Below the pieces are notes generated by a model. The model had not been told where the DNA came from. It made no database searches and saw nothing but the letters and a program-made list of their open reading frames with translations. The position numbers were made by a program, and so were the translations under genes. Positions 17,617-27,850 of a stretch of 64,000 nucleotides of DNA are shown one piece after another. The first letter of the stretch is position 1. Each line of letters begins with the position of its first letter. Source of the stretch: Pseudomonas sp. P8_241 (lineage in GTDB: Bacteria > Pseudomonadota > Gammaproteobacteria > Pseudomonadales > Pseudomonadaceae); assembly GCF_034008315.1 (NCBI RefSeq), contig NZ_CP125377.1, positions 5,706,501-5,770,500 of the forward strand, written 5' to 3'.

Positions 17617-18062
17617 CGTGTTGATTGCGGATCGACGGTTGCACGACTGGTCAGCACAAAGCTGCGTCGCGAATCAGCCCTGTTGGCCGCTCGCGAGTCA
17701 TCCCATTCCAGGGTGATCGTGTATACGCGCTGATTGACGGAGATGTTGCCAGTGGCGGTAGGACCGCCAAAATCGAGGATGTTGCTGGTGAAGTCGTAAA
17801 GATCCTGATCCCGGGCAATATTCAGGTTGCCCGAGCCGGTGGGCGTAACGGTGTAATCGGCATTAGCGTTAGCGCGAATGCGGTCCATCATGTCATAGGC
17901 GATAAAACTCGCCTGGCTGCTCATTCGCGAACTGTCCGTGTACTTCAGCGCATTGAGCTGTAACGCCGCAGCCCCCAACAACCCCACGCCGAGAATCAAC
18001 AACGCCACCAGGACCTCGATCAGCGTCATGCCCTCCTGTATAAACTTGCTCCCTGCTCTCAT
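17613..18062 (-). CDS. pilV: Type IV minor pilin PilV
   Basis: A 149-residue minor pilin with leader ending in QEG (G11), mature start MTLIEV with Glu at +5, and helix VLVALLILGVGLLGAAALQ. The body carries the PilV-typical MMDRIRANA. The start was chosen at MRAGSKF because its ATG overlaps the fimU stop (ATGA); a longer in-frame start at 18101 would lie inside fimU. It is the second gene of the operon. Confidence 0.88.
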   Translation of the reverse strand: MRAGSKFIQEGMTLIEVLVALLILGVGLLGAAALQLNALKYTDSSRMSSQASFIAYDMMDRIRANANADYTVTPTGSGNLNIARDQDLYDFTSNILDFGGPTATGNISVNQRVYTITLEWDDSRAANRADSRRSFVLTSRATVDPQSTR

Positions 18063-18532
18063 CCGCAACTTCCACCCAAAAGAATTCGTCCGTTCAAACA
18101 CACATTTAGCATCCTGCTCTGGCCCCCCAGCACATGGCTGATCACCACCGTTGTGGGCGGCGATGACAACCCGCCGAGATTGTTGAAATCGATGGCAGTG
18201 ACATCTGAGGTTAGCGTCAGGATTGCACCACTGCTCATCGCCGGAATAACCCGCAATACATTGGCTGATTTGCCAGCACCGTCATAAACCGCCAGTTCCC
18301 CGGTCCATTTGTTGTCGTCTGCTGTCGGGCGAAGCCGCGTGGTGATGCCACGTTCGATAGCTTCGAGTCGGGCCATATTCAAACCGCGTTGCAGGTCACT
18401 GATTTCCGTATCAGCCTTGGCCGATTGCACCGAACGGGTAAATGCCGGCATGGCCAAGGTCATCAGCACCAGCAAGATCGCAATCGCGACCAGTAACTCG
18501 ATCAGCGTGAAACCTTTTGTAGGATGATCCAT
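18059..18532 (-). CDS. fimU: Type IV minor pilin FimU
   Basis: A 157-residue GspH/FimT-type minor pilin. Leader MDHPTKG is cut before F8 with Glu at +5 (FTLIE) and a hydrophobic helix to about residue 30. The body has RSVQSAKADTEISDLQRGLNMARLEAIERG, typical of the GspH fold, and two C-terminal Cys. It is the first gene of fimU-pilV-pilW-pilX-(small gene)-pilE on the minus strand, divergent from fimT. Confidence 0.88.
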   Translation of the reverse strand: MDHPTKGFTLIELLVAIAILLVLMTLAMPAFTRSVQSAKADTEISDLQRGLNMARLEAIERGITTRLRPTADDNKWTGELAVYDGAGKSANVLRVIPAMSSGAILTLTSDVTAIDFNNLGGLSSPPTTVVISHVLGGQSRMLNVCLNGRILLGGSCG

Positions 18533-18662
18533 CGCAGCCTTTTGTTTCCTTCGGCTATACCTGCTCTTACGCCGCACAACGTTCGAGCGCTGTGGTGCGA
18601 TTGCGTTACGATTTCTCGCGCAAGGATTGCGCGAACCACATCACGCCACGGAGGGAGACGTC

Positions 18663-19202
18663 ATGCGGCAACAGGGCTTCAGCCTGATCGAACTGCTCAT
18701 GGGACTGGCAATTGCAGGAATTGTTCTGCATTTGGTCAGTCCGGCGTTCGCAACGCTGATCGAGTCGAACCAAAGAGAGCAAGCGGCCCAGGCTCTTTAC
18801 AGTGGTATTCGCACCGCCCGGAGCGAAGCCATCGTCCGCAACCAGGCCGTGGTGATTCACGGCATCAATGGCGACTGGAGCCAAGGCTGGCGGATCATTC
18901 TGGATATCAGCGGCAAGGGAGAGATGGACAACGACAATCCACTGCTGGCCGAACGCCAGAGCGGTGCACGCGTATCGATTGTGGGGAACAGCACGGTCGA
19001 AAGCTCGATACGGTTCAGAGGTCAGGGCGAGACACTGTTTGGGGGGACATTACACATTTGTGCAGCTCGCAAACCGGTAAGCCAGCATCAAGTGGTGCTG
19101 GCACGGACCGGTCGTGTAAGCCTGCGCAATGCAAAACCTGAACAGGCGTTATGCGAAAAAAGGAAAAAACTCAGGGCAAGGAGCGAACACGCAGTTCTTT
19201 AG
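18663..19202 (+). CDS. fimT: FimT/GspH-family pseudopilin FimT
   Basis: A 179-residue GspH-type pilin with leader MRQQG and mature start FSLIEL (Glu at +5), then helix [15 protein letters not shown]. FimT homologues bind DNA and aid natural transformation in Legionella; the basic TGRVSLR and KRKKLRAR stretches near the C-terminus would suit this, but that is inference. It is transcribed away from fimU, and its last 32 bases overlap the end of ispH on the other strand, which lengthens the C-terminus. Confidence 0.82.
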   Translation: MRQQGFSLIELLMGLAIAGIVLHLVSPAFATLIESNQREQAAQALYSGIRTARSEAIVRNQAVVIHGINGDWSQGWRIILDISGKGEMDNDNPLLAERQSGARVSIVGNSTVESSIRFRGQGETLFGGTLHICAARKPVSQHQVVLARTGRVSLRNAKPEQALCEKRKKLRARSEHAVL

Positions 19203-20118
19203 GCATAGAGAACGTGATGTTCTCCTCGCGACCAGCCAGCTCGTCGGCACCGGTAGCGCCCCAGGCCTGCAACTGCTGGATCACGCCACGCACCAGCACT
19301 TCCGGAGCAGAAGCGCCCGCGGTGATACCAATACGCTCTACACCGTCGAACCAACTCTTTTGCAGGTCTTCGGCGCCGTCGATCAGATAGGCAGGCGTGG
19401 ACATGCGCTCTGCCAATTCGCGTAGGCGATTGGAGTTGGAGCTGTTCGGACTGCCGACCACCAACACCACATCACATTCATCGGCCAGTTGCTTGACCGC
19501 GTCCTGACGGTTTTGCGTGGCGTAGCAAATGTCATCCTTGCGCGGTCCGCCGATAGCAGGGAAGCGCGTACGCAGTGCGTCGATAACGCGACTTGTATCG
19601 TCCATCGACAGCGTGGTCTGGGTCACGAAGGCGAGTTTTTCCGGGTTGTTCACCTGCAACGCGGCGACATCTTTCTCGTCTTCGACCAGATAAATTGCGC
19701 CGCCATTGCTGGCGTCGTACTGACCCATGGTGCCTTCGACTTCCGGGTGACCGGCGTGGCCGATGAGAATGCACTCGCGGCCGTCACGGCTGTAGCGCGC
19801 CACTTCGATGTGGACTTTGGTCACCAGCGGGCAGGTAGCGTCGAATACTTTCAGCCCACGGCCAGCCGCTTCGGTACGCACAGCCTGGGAAACACCATGG
19901 GCGCTGAAGATCACGATGACATCGTCCGGCACCTGATCCAGCTCTTCGACAAAGATCGCACCACGGGAGCGTAGGTCTTCGACGACAAACTTGTTATGGA
20001 CCACTTCGTGGCGCACATAGATCGGTGGCCCGAAGACTTCCAGGGCGCGGTTGACGATTTCGATCGCCCGGTCCACACCGGCGCAGAAGCCACGGGGATT
20101 GGCGAGTTTGATTTGCAT
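19171..20118 (-). CDS. ispH: 4-hydroxy-3-methylbut-2-enyl diphosphate reductase IspH
   Basis: A 315-residue [4Fe-4S] enzyme, the last step of the MEP isoprenoid pathway, giving IPP and DMAPP. The cluster Cys and substrate motifs are visible: [11 protein letters not shown] (C12), the [11 protein letters not shown] segment and [11 protein letters not shown]. The start [14 protein letters not shown] is the family norm; the open frame extends 108 bases upstream into a REP and is not coding. It is last in murJ-ribF-ileS-lspA-fkpB-ispH and convergent with fimT, with overlapping ends. Confidence 0.96.
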   Translation of the reverse strand: MQIKLANPRGFCAGVDRAIEIVNRALEVFGPPIYVRHEVVHNKFVVEDLRSRGAIFVEELDQVPDDVIVIFSAHGVSQAVRTEAAGRGLKVFDATCPLVTKVHIEVARYSRDGRECILIGHAGHPEVEGTMGQYDASNGGAIYLVEDEKDVAALQVNNPEKLAFVTQTTLSMDDTSRVIDALRTRFPAIGGPRKDDICYATQNRQDAVKQLADECDVVLVVGSPNSSNSNRLRELAERMSTPAYLIDGAEDLQKSWFDGVERIGITAGASAPEVLVRGVIQQLQAWGATGADELAGREENITFSMPKELRVRSLP

Positions 20119-20167
20119 GCTGTGCCTCGTGTCTTGCGCGCAAGAATTCAGATCGTTACAACTCACC

Positions 20168-20249
20168 GTAGGAGCTGGCTTGCCAGCGATGAGGCCATTG
20201 GATTCACCGCAAGGCTTCAAGGCCACTTCGCCGGCAAGCCGGCTCCTAC
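20168..20249. repeat. REP pair
   Basis: GTAGGAGCTGGCTTGCCAGCGAT and its complement TCGCCGGCAAGCCGGCTCCTAC lie in the fkpB-ispH gap, inside the operon. Confidence 0.9.
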
Positions 20250-20259
20250 AGAAAGACGT

Positions 20260-20712
20260 TTACAGCGCTTTGACGGAAATGATTTCCACGTCAAAGGTCA
20301 GCGTCTTGCCAGCCAGCGGGTGGTTGAAGTCGATGGTCACTTGCGCGTCATCGAACTCTTTGACCACACCCGGCAATTCAGTATTGGCCGCATCGTTGAA
20401 GATCACCAGCAAACCTGGCGACAGCTCCATGTCCTGGAACTGCGAACGCGGGATGATCTGTACGTTTTGCAGGTTCGGCTGGCCGAAAGCGTTTTCCGGC
20501 TCGATGTTCAGCGTGCGCTTGTCACCGGCCTTGAAACCGAACAATGCCACTTCGAAACCTGGCAACAGGTTGCCGTCACCGACCTTGAAGGTCGCCGGGG
20601 CTTTGTCGAAGGTGCTGTCCACCGTGTCGCCGTTCTCCAGGCGCAATGCGAAATGCAAGGTGACTTCCGTGTTCTGGCCGATGCGTTGCTCAGCCAATAC
20701 CTGTTCAGTCAT
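20260..20712 (-). CDS. fkpB: FKBP-type peptidyl-prolyl isomerase FkpB (SlpA-like)
   Basis: A 150-residue cytoplasmic FKBP with an inserted IF/chaperone domain, like E. coli SlpA. FKBP core segments are GDTVDSTFDKAPATFKVG and LPGFEVALFGFKAGD near residues 28-65; HPLAGKTLTFDVEI closes the fold. Its ATG overlaps the lspA end by 8 bases. The order lspA-fkpB-ispH is conserved across gammaproteobacteria. Confidence 0.93.
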   Translation of the reverse strand: MTEQVLAEQRIGQNTEVTLHFALRLENGDTVDSTFDKAPATFKVGDGNLLPGFEVALFGFKAGDKRTLNIEPENAFGQPNLQNVQIIPRSQFQDMELSPGLLVIFNDAANTELPGVVKEFDDAQVTIDFNHPLAGKTLTFDVEIISVKAL

Positions 20713-21217
20713 TTACGGCTTCTCCGGTCTTTTTACTTTTGAACATGTCCAGTGCCAGCATTACCGCACCAACCGTGATGGCGCTGTCGGCAACGTTGAA
20801 CGCCGGGAAACGCCAGCGATCCTGCCAATGCACCAGAATGAAATCGATCACATGGCCAAGGGCGATGCGGTCATACAAATTGCCTAGCGCGCCCCCCAGC
20901 ACCAGCGCCAGGGCAATGGCCAGCCAGGTCTCGTTGCGTCCCAGACGCTTGAGCCAGACCACCAGTACTGCACTGACCACGATGGCGATCAGGGCAAACA
21001 ACCAGCGCTGCCAGCCAGAGCTGTCAGCCAGGAAGCTGAACGCAGCGCCAGTGTTGTAGGCCAGGGTCCAGCTGAACAAATCGGGAATCACCACGATTTG
21101 CTGATACATCTCGAGCTTGCCTTCGAAGTAGAACTTGCTGGCCTGGTCGATGACCAGAACCAGCAGGCTCAACCAAAGCCAGCTCAGCCGTCCGAAACGG
21201 CCAATGGCATTAGGCAT
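20705..21217 (-). CDS. lspA: Lipoprotein signal peptidase LspA
   Basis: A 170-residue inner-membrane aspartyl protease with four helices that cleaves the signal peptide of diacylglyceryl-modified prolipoproteins. The catalytic Asp residues are in the conserved blocks ALGHVIDF (D125) and FNVADSAI (D144); the N-terminal VIDQASKF block is also present. It overlaps both ileS (8 bases) and fkpB (8 bases), so translation is coupled. Confidence 0.97.
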   Translation of the reverse strand: MPNAIGRFGRLSWLWLSLLVLVIDQASKFYFEGKLEMYQQIVVIPDLFSWTLAYNTGAAFSFLADSSGWQRWLFALIAIVVSAVLVVWLKRLGRNETWLAIALALVLGGALGNLYDRIALGHVIDFILVHWQDRWRFPAFNVADSAITVGAVMLALDMFKSKKTGEAVND

Positions 21218-24041
21218 AGTGACGAACCTCGCCAGCGCCGCTGATGTTATCTACGCAACGGCCGCAGATTTCAGGATGCTCCGGGTTCACGCCGACGTCT
21301 TCACGGCAGTGCCAGCAACGGGCGCACTTGGCGTGGCTCGACTTGACGATTTGCAGCTTCAAGCCGCCGACTTCGGTTACCACAGCATCGGCCGGTGCTT
21401 GCACGAACGGTGCGACAGAGGCGGTCGAAGTGATCAGCACAAAGCGCAGCTCGTTGCTCAGCTTGGCCAGATCGGCACTCAGTGCGTCTTCGGCGAACAG
21501 CGTCACTTCGGCCTGCAGGTTGCCACCGACAGCCTTCGCGGCGCGCTGGATTTCCATTTCCTTGTTGACCGCGACCTTCACGGCCATGATCCGGTCCCAA
21601 TACGCACGACCCAGTTCAAAGCCTTCCGGCAATTCGGTCAGGCCTTCGTACCAGGTGTTGAGCATCACCGATTCGTTGCGTTCGCCCGGCAGGTATTGCC
21701 ACAGCTCGTCGGCGGTAAAGGCCAGGATCGGCGCGATCCAGCGAACCAGCGCTTCGGAGATGTGGAACAGCGCGGTTTGCGCCGAACGGCGGGCCTTGCT
21801 GTTGGCGCCGGTGGTGTACTGACGGTCCTTGATGATGTCGAGGTAGAAACCACCCAGCTCCTGCACGCAGAAGTTGTGGATCTTCGAGTACACGTTCCAG
21901 AAACGGTATTCGCCGTAGTGCTCTTGCAGCTCGCGCTGCAGCAGCAGGGTGCGGTCCACGGCCCAACGGTCCAGCGCGAGCATTTCTTCTGCAGGCAGGA
22001 TGTCGGTGGCCGGATTGAAGCCGGTCAGGTTCGACAGCAGGAAGCGCGCAGTGTTACGGATACGCCGGTAGGCGTCCGCACTGCGTTGCAGGATTTGCTC
22101 GGAAACAGCCATTTCACCCGAGTAGTCGGTCGATGCAACCCACAGACGCATGATGTCGGCGCCCAGGGTGTCGTTGACTTTCTGCGGTGCAATGACGTTG
22201 CCCAGAGACTTGGACATTTTGCGGCCGGACTCGTCGACGGTGAAGCCGTGGGTCAGCAGCTCGCGGTATGGCGCGTGATTGTCGATGGCGCAACCGGTCA
22301 GCAGCGACGAGTGGAACCAGCCACGGTGTTGGTCCGAACCTTCCAGGTACAGGTCGGCGCGTGGCCCGGTTTCGTGGCCCATCGGGTGAGAACCGCGCAG
22401 GACGTGCCAATGCGTGGTACCAGAATCGAACCAGACGTCCAGGGTGTCGCTGATCTTGTCGTACTGCGGCGCTTCGTCGCCCAGCAGCTCGGCGGCGTCC
22501 AGCTTGAACCAGGCTTCGATGCCTTCGACTTCAACGCGCTTGGCGACTTCTTCCATCAGCTCGACGGTACGAGGGTGCAGCTCGCCGCTTTCCTTGCTCA
22601 GGAAGAACGGGATCGGCACGCCCCAGTTGCGCTGACGGGAAATGCACCAGTCAGGACGGTTGGCGATCATCGAGTGCAGACGCGCCTGTCCCCAGGCCGG
22701 AACGAACTGAGTCTCTTCGATGGCTTTGAGCGAGCGCTGGCGCAGGGTGTCGCCAGTCACTGGCTGCTTGTCCATGCCGATGAACCACTGCGCGGTGGCG
22801 CGGTAGATCAGCGGGGTCTTGTGGCGCCAGCAGTGCATGTAGCTGTGTTCGATGATGGTGGTGTGCAGCAGCGCACCGACTTCGGTCAGCTTGTCGACGA
22901 TGGCCGGGTTGGCCTTCCAGATGAACTGGCCGCCGAAGAATTCCAGCGAGGTCGCGTACACGCCGTTGCTCTGGACCGGATTGAGGATGTCGTCGTTGAC
23001 CATGCCGTACTTCTTGCAGGTCACGAAGTCGTCCACGCCATAGGCCGGTGCGGAGTGAACCACACCGGTGCCAGCGCCCAATTCAACGTAGTCGGCCAGG
23101 TAAACCGGCGACAGACGGTCGTAGAACGGATGACGGAAGTTGATCAGTTCCAGTGCTTTACCGGTCGTGGTCGCAACAACCGAACCTTCCAGCGAGTAGC
23201 GCGCCAGGCACGACTCGACCAGTTCTTCGGCCAGCACCAGCAGTTTGTCGCCGACATCGACCAGTGCGTAGTTGAATTCCGGGTGAACGTTCAACGCCTG
23301 GTTGGCCGGGATGGTCCACGGGGTGGTGGTCCAGATCACGATGGAAGCAGGCTTGGCCAGCGACGGCAGACCGAAAGCGGCAGCCAGTTTGGCTTCATCG
23401 GCAATCGGGAACGCCACGTCGATGGTCGAGGACTTCTTGTTCTCGTACTCGACTTCCGCTTCAGCCAGGGCCGAACCGCAGTCAAAGCACCAGTTCACAG
23501 GCTTCAAGCCCTTGAACACGAAACCACCCTTGACGATTTCGGCCAAGGCACGGATTTCACCGGCCTCGTTCTTGAAATCCATGGTTTTGTACGGGTTGGA
23601 GAAGTCACCCAGCACACCCAGACGGATGAACTCGGACTTCTGGCCTTCGATCTGCTCGGTGGCGTAGGCCCGGCACAGTTCGCGGGTCTTGTCGGCGCCC
23701 AGGTTCTTGCCGTGGGTCACTTCGACTTTGTGCTCGATCGGCAGACCGTGGCAGTCCCAGCCTGGAACATAAGGTGCATCGAAACCCGACAGGGTCTTCG
23801 AGCGGATGATCATGTCCTTGAGAATCTTGTTCAGTGCGTGACCGATGTGGATCGTACCGTTGGCGTACGGAGGGCCGTCGTGCAGGACGAACTTTGGACG
23901 ATCCTTGCCAATCTCGCGCAACTTTCCGTACAGGCCAATACTGTCCCAGCGCTGCAAAATCTGCGGTTCGCGCTGTGGCAGGCCGGCCTTCATTGGGAAG
24001 GCGGTGTCCGGAAGGTTTAGCGTGGCTTTATAGTCGGTCAT
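21210..24041 (-). CDS. ileS: Isoleucyl-tRNA synthetase
   Basis: A 943-residue class I synthetase of normal length. HIGH signature in [11 protein letters not shown] (about residue 64), editing domain in the middle, KMSKS in [10 protein letters not shown] (about 612), and a C-terminal zinc site (CARCWHC ... CGRC). The zinc site and overall type match the mupirocin-sensitive bacterial form rather than IleS2. It lies 13 bases after ribF and overlaps lspA. Confidence 0.98.
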   Translation of the reverse strand: MTDYKATLNLPDTAFPMKAGLPQREPQILQRWDSIGLYGKLREIGKDRPKFVLHDGPPYANGTIHIGHALNKILKDMIIRSKTLSGFDAPYVPGWDCHGLPIEHKVEVTHGKNLGADKTRELCRAYATEQIEGQKSEFIRLGVLGDFSNPYKTMDFKNEAGEIRALAEIVKGGFVFKGLKPVNWCFDCGSALAEAEVEYENKKSSTIDVAFPIADEAKLAAAFGLPSLAKPASIVIWTTTPWTIPANQALNVHPEFNYALVDVGDKLLVLAEELVESCLARYSLEGSVVATTTGKALELINFRHPFYDRLSPVYLADYVELGAGTGVVHSAPAYGVDDFVTCKKYGMVNDDILNPVQSNGVYATSLEFFGGQFIWKANPAIVDKLTEVGALLHTTIIEHSYMHCWRHKTPLIYRATAQWFIGMDKQPVTGDTLRQRSLKAIEETQFVPAWGQARLHSMIANRPDWCISRQRNWGVPIPFFLSKESGELHPRTVELMEEVAKRVEVEGIEAWFKLDAAELLGDEAPQYDKISDTLDVWFDSGTTHWHVLRGSHPMGHETGPRADLYLEGSDQHRGWFHSSLLTGCAIDNHAPYRELLTHGFTVDESGRKMSKSLGNVIAPQKVNDTLGADIMRLWVASTDYSGEMAVSEQILQRSADAYRRIRNTARFLLSNLTGFNPATDILPAEEMLALDRWAVDRTLLLQRELQEHYGEYRFWNVYSKIHNFCVQELGGFYLDIIKDRQYTTGANSKARRSAQTALFHISEALVRWIAPILAFTADELWQYLPGERNESVMLNTWYEGLTELPEGFELGRAYWDRIMAVKVAVNKEMEIQRAAKAVGGNLQAEVTLFAEDALSADLAKLSNELRFVLITSTASVAPFVQAPADAVVTEVGGLKLQIVKSSHAKCARCWHCREDVGVNPEHPEICGRCVDNISGAGEVRHYA

Positions 24042-24054
24042 TTAAGGCTCTTCA

Positions 24055-24993
24055 TTAGCGATGGGCGCTAGGTGCGGCTAGTGCACGGGCGGCGGCGACA
24101 TCCGCGCTGATCGCCGTTTTCAGCGCCTCCAGAGAGGCGAAACGCTGCTCTTCACGCAGCTTGTGGTGGAAAACCACCGTTAAACGCCGGTCATACAGAT
24201 CGCCGGCAAAATCTAAAAGATGCACTTCCAGGTGGGCTTTGCCATCACCTTGGACCGTAGGCCGCACGCCGATATTGGCGACGCCGGGCCAGGTCTTGCC
24301 GTCGATCTCGACGTCGACCAGGTAAACCCCGGTGAACGGCACGCGACGGCGCTTGAGTTGAATGTTGGCAGTGGGCGTTCCCAGTTGCCGGGCCAGTTTC
24401 TGACCATGCAACACCCGCCCGGCGATCCGGTACGGACGCCCCAGCAGGCGTTCGGCCAGGGCGAAGTCAGCGGCGGCCAGGGCGTTACGCACCTGTGTGC
24501 TGCTGACACGGATGCCATCGAGTTCGACAGTCTGCGCCGCTTCAACGGTAAAACCCTGAACCATGCCTGCCTGCAGCAGGAAATCGAAATCCCCTGCACG
24601 GTCACAGCCGAATCGGAAGTCGTCACCAACTTCCAGGTGCTGTACGCCAAGACCATCAACCAGGATGGTATCGACGAATTCACTGGCGCTGAGTTTGCTC
24701 AGGCGCTGGTTGAAAGCCAGGCACAAAACGCGGTCAACACCTTCGGCGGCTAGCAACTGCAGTTTATCCCGCAGGCGGGCCAGGCGAGCCGGCGCAGTCT
24801 CCGGCGCAAAAAACTCGCGTGGTTGCGGCTCGAAAATCACCACGCAACTGGGCACGCCCAATTCAAGCGCACGCTCACGCAGCCGCGCCAGGATAGCCTG
24901 GTGGCCACGGTGTACACCGTCAAAGTTGCCAATAGTGGCGACGCAGCCCCGATGCTGGGGGCGCAGATTGTGGAGGCCTCGAACCAGCTGCAT
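24055..24993 (-). CDS. ribF: Bifunctional riboflavin kinase/FAD synthetase RibF
   Basis: A 312-residue enzyme making FMN and FAD. The N-terminal adenylyltransferase has GNFDGVHRGHQ near residue 20; the C-terminal kinase has GTPTANIQL and the NIGVRPT block. The start MQLVRGLHNLRP matches the family; an ATG 18 bases upstream is possible. It stands between murJ and ileS in the operon. Confidence 0.95.
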   Translation of the reverse strand: MQLVRGLHNLRPQHRGCVATIGNFDGVHRGHQAILARLRERALELGVPSCVVIFEPQPREFFAPETAPARLARLRDKLQLLAAEGVDRVLCLAFNQRLSKLSASEFVDTILVDGLGVQHLEVGDDFRFGCDRAGDFDFLLQAGMVQGFTVEAAQTVELDGIRVSSTQVRNALAAADFALAERLLGRPYRIAGRVLHGQKLARQLGTPTANIQLKRRRVPFTGVYLVDVEIDGKTWPGVANIGVRPTVQGDGKAHLEVHLLDFAGDLYDRRLTVVFHHKLREEQRFASLEALKTAISADVAAARALAAPSAHR

Positions 24994-25122
24994 AACGCGC
25001 TTCTTGCTCATAAAGTGGTCGATTATAACCACACCCGGCGCCCGACGACAGGCAACACCGTAACCCAAAGTAATCGAGCCGACCAAACTGTCGGCTCGCC
25101 CGTATTTTTCAAGACCTTAACC

Positions 25123-26661
25123 TTAGCCCAACGCCTTTCGATTGAAGTCGCGCAAACGAAAGCCCATCAACCCTAACATGCCGAAATATGTCACTACGCC
25201 AGCAGCCACCAATGCACCCAGGCGCAGGAAACGCTCCAGCATCTGCCCTTCGCCCCACGCCGGCATGAAATGCATCCCGGCCAACAGTACGCCAGACATC
25301 ACCGAGACCGCGATCACCAGCTTCAAGCCGAACTTCGCCCAGCCCGGTTGCGGCTGGTACATCTGCTGCTTGCGCAGTTGGTAGAACAGCAGCCCCGCGT
25401 TCAGGCAGGCACCGGCACTGATAGCCAGCGCCAGCCCGGCGTGGGCCAATGGCCCGATCAGCATCAGGTTGAACAGCTGTGTGACGACCAGCGTGAAAAT
25501 TGCGATTTTTACCGGTGTGCGGATGTTTTGTTGCGCATAAAAGCCGGGAGCAAGCACCTTGATCACAATAATCCCCAGCAATCCGACGGAATAGGCAACA
25601 AGGGCTCGCTGGGTCATCGCCGCATCAAACGCGTTGAACTGGCCGTACTGGAACAGCGAAACCGTCAGCGGCTCCGCAAGAATCCCCAATGCCAGCGAAC
25701 ATGGCAGCACCAGTACAAAGCACAGCCGAAGCCCCCAATCGAGGATGCGCGAGTACTCGTGGCGATCCTTGCTGGCATAGGTTTTGGCCAGCGTCGGCAG
25801 CAGAATCGTACCCAAAGCCACGCCCAGTACGCCGGATGGCAATTCCATCAAACGGTCGGCGTAGTACATCCACGACACGGACCCGGCGACCAGGAACGAA
25901 GCAAAAATGGTGTTGATGATCAGCGAAATCTGGCTCACCGACACGCCGAGAATCGCCGGCAACATCTGCTTCATCACTCGCCAGACACCACTGTCGCGCA
26001 GATTAAGGCGCGGCAGCACCAGCATGCCGATCTTTTTCAGATGCGGCAGCTGATAGAGCAACTGCGCCACCCCCCCTACCAATACGGCCCAGCCGAGCGC
26101 CATCACGGGAGGATCGAAATACGGCGTCAGAAACAGCGCAAAGATGATCATGCTGACATTCAGCAGCGTCGGCACGAAAGCCGGCACCGAAAAACGATTC
26201 CAGGTATTGAGGATCGCACCGGCCAGTGACGAAAGGGAAATCAGCAGAATGTAGGGAAACGTGACCCGCAGCAGGCTGGTCGTCAGCTCGAATTTTTCCG
26301 GGGTATCAGTGAAACCCGGTGCCGTCACCCAGATAACCCAGGGCGCTGCGATCATGCCCAGCACCGTGACCAGCGCCAGTACGAGCGTCAACAGGCCCGA
26401 GACATAAGCGATGAAGGTTCGTGTTGCCTCCTCACCCTGCTGGCTCTTGTATTCGGCAAGAATCGGCACGAAAGCTTGGGAAAACGCCCCCTCGGCAAAA
26501 ATCCGCCGCAGAAGATTGGGTAATTTGAAGGCGATAAAGAAGGCGTCCGTCGCCATTCCCGCGCCAAATGTGCGCGCAATGAGGGTGTCACGAACAAACC
26601 CCAGAACCCGGGAAAGCATCGTGATAGAGCTTACGGCGGCCAACGATTTGAGCAGATTCAT
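25123..26661 (-). CDS. murJ: Lipid II flippase MurJ
   Basis: A 512-residue polytopic membrane protein of the MviN/MOP family that moves lipid II across the inner membrane. About fourteen hydrophobic helices can be counted; the N-terminal [21 protein letters not shown] is the typical MurJ signature with the essential Arg residues. The start was set at [12 protein letters not shown]; the longer open frame reads into the promoter region. It is the first gene of the six-gene operon and divergent from rpsT. Confidence 0.96.
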   Translation of the reverse strand: MNLLKSLAAVSSITMLSRVLGFVRDTLIARTFGAGMATDAFFIAFKLPNLLRRIFAEGAFSQAFVPILAEYKSQQGEEATRTFIAYVSGLLTLVLALVTVLGMIAAPWVIWVTAPGFTDTPEKFELTTSLLRVTFPYILLISLSSLAGAILNTWNRFSVPAFVPTLLNVSMIIFALFLTPYFDPPVMALGWAVLVGGVAQLLYQLPHLKKIGMLVLPRLNLRDSGVWRVMKQMLPAILGVSVSQISLIINTIFASFLVAGSVSWMYYADRLMELPSGVLGVALGTILLPTLAKTYASKDRHEYSRILDWGLRLCFVLVLPCSLALGILAEPLTVSLFQYGQFNAFDAAMTQRALVAYSVGLLGIIVIKVLAPGFYAQQNIRTPVKIAIFTLVVTQLFNLMLIGPLAHAGLALAISAGACLNAGLLFYQLRKQQMYQPQPGWAKFGLKLVIAVSVMSGVLLAGMHFMPAWGEGQMLERFLRLGALVAAGVVTYFGMLGLMGFRLRDFNRKALG

Positions 26662-26831
26662 TGAAAGAGTTTGCGCCTGTCGATAAACAGCAGGCGAATA
26701 AAGCGCCCACTTATGCGATACTCCGCGCCGCAACAGCACAGAGCCAAAGCTCGCGAGTTTACAGGTCGCACGCTGGAAAGAAATCTCCAAGCTTGCGTCA
26801 CCTACCACTTAGCGGAACGTCTCAACCGCCC

Positions 26832-26860
26832 TTGACAAGACCTCAACTCATCGGCATGAT
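26832..26860 (+). promoter_or_regulatory. Sigma-70 promoter of rpsT
   Basis: Perfect -35 TTGACA (26832-26837), 17-base spacer, -10 CATGAT (26855-26860), followed by a GC-rich discriminator TCGCGGCC, as expected for a growth-rate-controlled ribosomal promoter. Confidence 0.65.
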
Positions 26861-26913
26861 TCGCGGCCTATTTTGTTTGCTATTTCCTAAAAAGTCTTTC
26901 GAGGAGCTCGACG

Positions 26914-27192
26914 GTGGCCAACTCACCTTCCGCCAAAAAACGTGCAAAACAGGCTGAGAAGCGTCGCAGCCACAACGCCAGCCTGCGTTCCATGGTTCGT
27001 ACCTACATCAAGAATGTAGTTAAGGCCATCGACGCAAAAGACGCTGAAAAAGCTCAAGCTGCATACGTTCTGGCTGTGCCAGTTATCGACCGTATGGCCG
27101 ATAAAGGCATCATCCACAAGAACAAGGCTGCTCGCCATAAGAGCCGTTTGAATGGCCACGTTAAGGCCCTGAACGTTGCCGCTGCTGCCTAA
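26914..27192 (+). CDS. rpsT: 30S ribosomal protein S20
   Basis: A 92-residue basic protein beginning [18 protein letters not shown], the classic S20 N-terminus, which binds 16S rRNA early in 30S assembly. It starts at GTG, preceded by GGAGCT; the rare start is consistent with the weak initiation used for S20 autoregulation in E. coli. It is a single-gene unit with its own promoter and terminator. Confidence 0.98.
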   Translation: MANSPSAKKRAKQAEKRRSHNASLRSMVRTYIKNVVKAIDAKDAEKAQAAYVLAVPVIDRMADKGIIHKNKAARHKSRLNGHVKALNVAAAA

Positions 27193-27205
27193 GCGACTCG
27201 TTCAT

Positions 27206-27235
27206 TAAAAAACCGACCTCAGGGTCGGTTTTTTA
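27206..27235 (+). terminator. Intrinsic terminator after rpsT
   Basis: AAAAAACCGACCTCAGGGTCGGTTTTTTA; stem CCGACC/GGTCGG with flanking A and T runs, about 15 bases after the stop. Confidence 0.92.
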
Positions 27236-27265
27236 TTGCCTGCGATTTGGCGGACACACAAAAAA

Positions 27266-27357
27266 CTGTAGGAGCGAGCTTGCTCGCGATGACGGATTAA
27301 CGCTCAGCATTTGTGCTGGCTGGATATCCACTATCGCGAGCAAGCTCGCTCCTACAG
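27266..27357. repeat. REP pair (GAGCTTGCTCGC type)
   Basis: CTGTAGGAGCGAGCTTGCTCGCGAT and its complement flank a 43-base spacer between rpsT and the creA-like gene. This stem sequence differs from the GGCTTGCCGGCG type elsewhere. Confidence 0.9.
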
Positions 27358-27373
27358 TTCGATTTGTGTCCGA

Positions 27374-27838
27374 TTACTGAGCGTGAGCCCACGGCAAAAT
27401 CGGAATCGCCGTCACCGCATTCTGCGGGCTGCCCTCGATCAGGCGATCGCTGTACACCAGGTACACCAGCGTATTGCGCTTCTTGTCGAGGAAGCGCACC
27501 ACCTGCATGGTCTTGAAGACCAGCGAGGTACGCTCCTTGAACACCTCATCACCATCCTTGAGCTCGCCCTTGAAGGTAATCGGCCCGACCTGACGACAAG
27601 CGATAGACGCCTCGGCACGATCTTCGGCCAGGCCAAGCCCACCCTTCACACCTCCGGTCTTGGCGCGTGACAGGTAGCAGGTCACACCCTCAACCTTCGG
27701 ATCGTCGAAAGCCTCGACCACAATCCGGTCATTCGGCCCGACGAATTTGAACACCGTCGACACCTGACCAATCTCTTCGGCCGAAACCAACAGCGGCATC
27801 GCCAACAGCAATCCCAACAATCCATTTGCCACGCGCAT
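27374..27838 (-). CDS. creA: CreA family periplasmic protein
   Basis: A 154-residue protein with an N-terminal signal peptide ([22 protein letters not shown], cut near residue 20) and a CreA domain with the family block [30 protein letters not shown]. CreA is widespread, and its function is not known. It is last in rplU-rpmA-obgE-proB-creA, 12 bases after proB. Confidence 0.88.
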   Translation of the reverse strand: MRVANGLLGLLLAMPLLVSAEEIGQVSTVFKFVGPNDRIVVEAFDDPKVEGVTCYLSRAKTGGVKGGLGLAEDRAEASIACRQVGPITFKGELKDGDEVFKERTSLVFKTMQVVRFLDKKRNTLVYLVYSDRLIEGSPQNAVTAIPILPWAHAQ

Positions 27839-27850
27839 TCAGGTATTCCT

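Noticed and set aside
21135..24020. 961-codon open frame on the plus strand
   Set aside because: It lies exactly opposite ileS. Long antisense frames are a by-product of GC-rich third positions; the Gln/Val/Arg-rich translation resembles no family.
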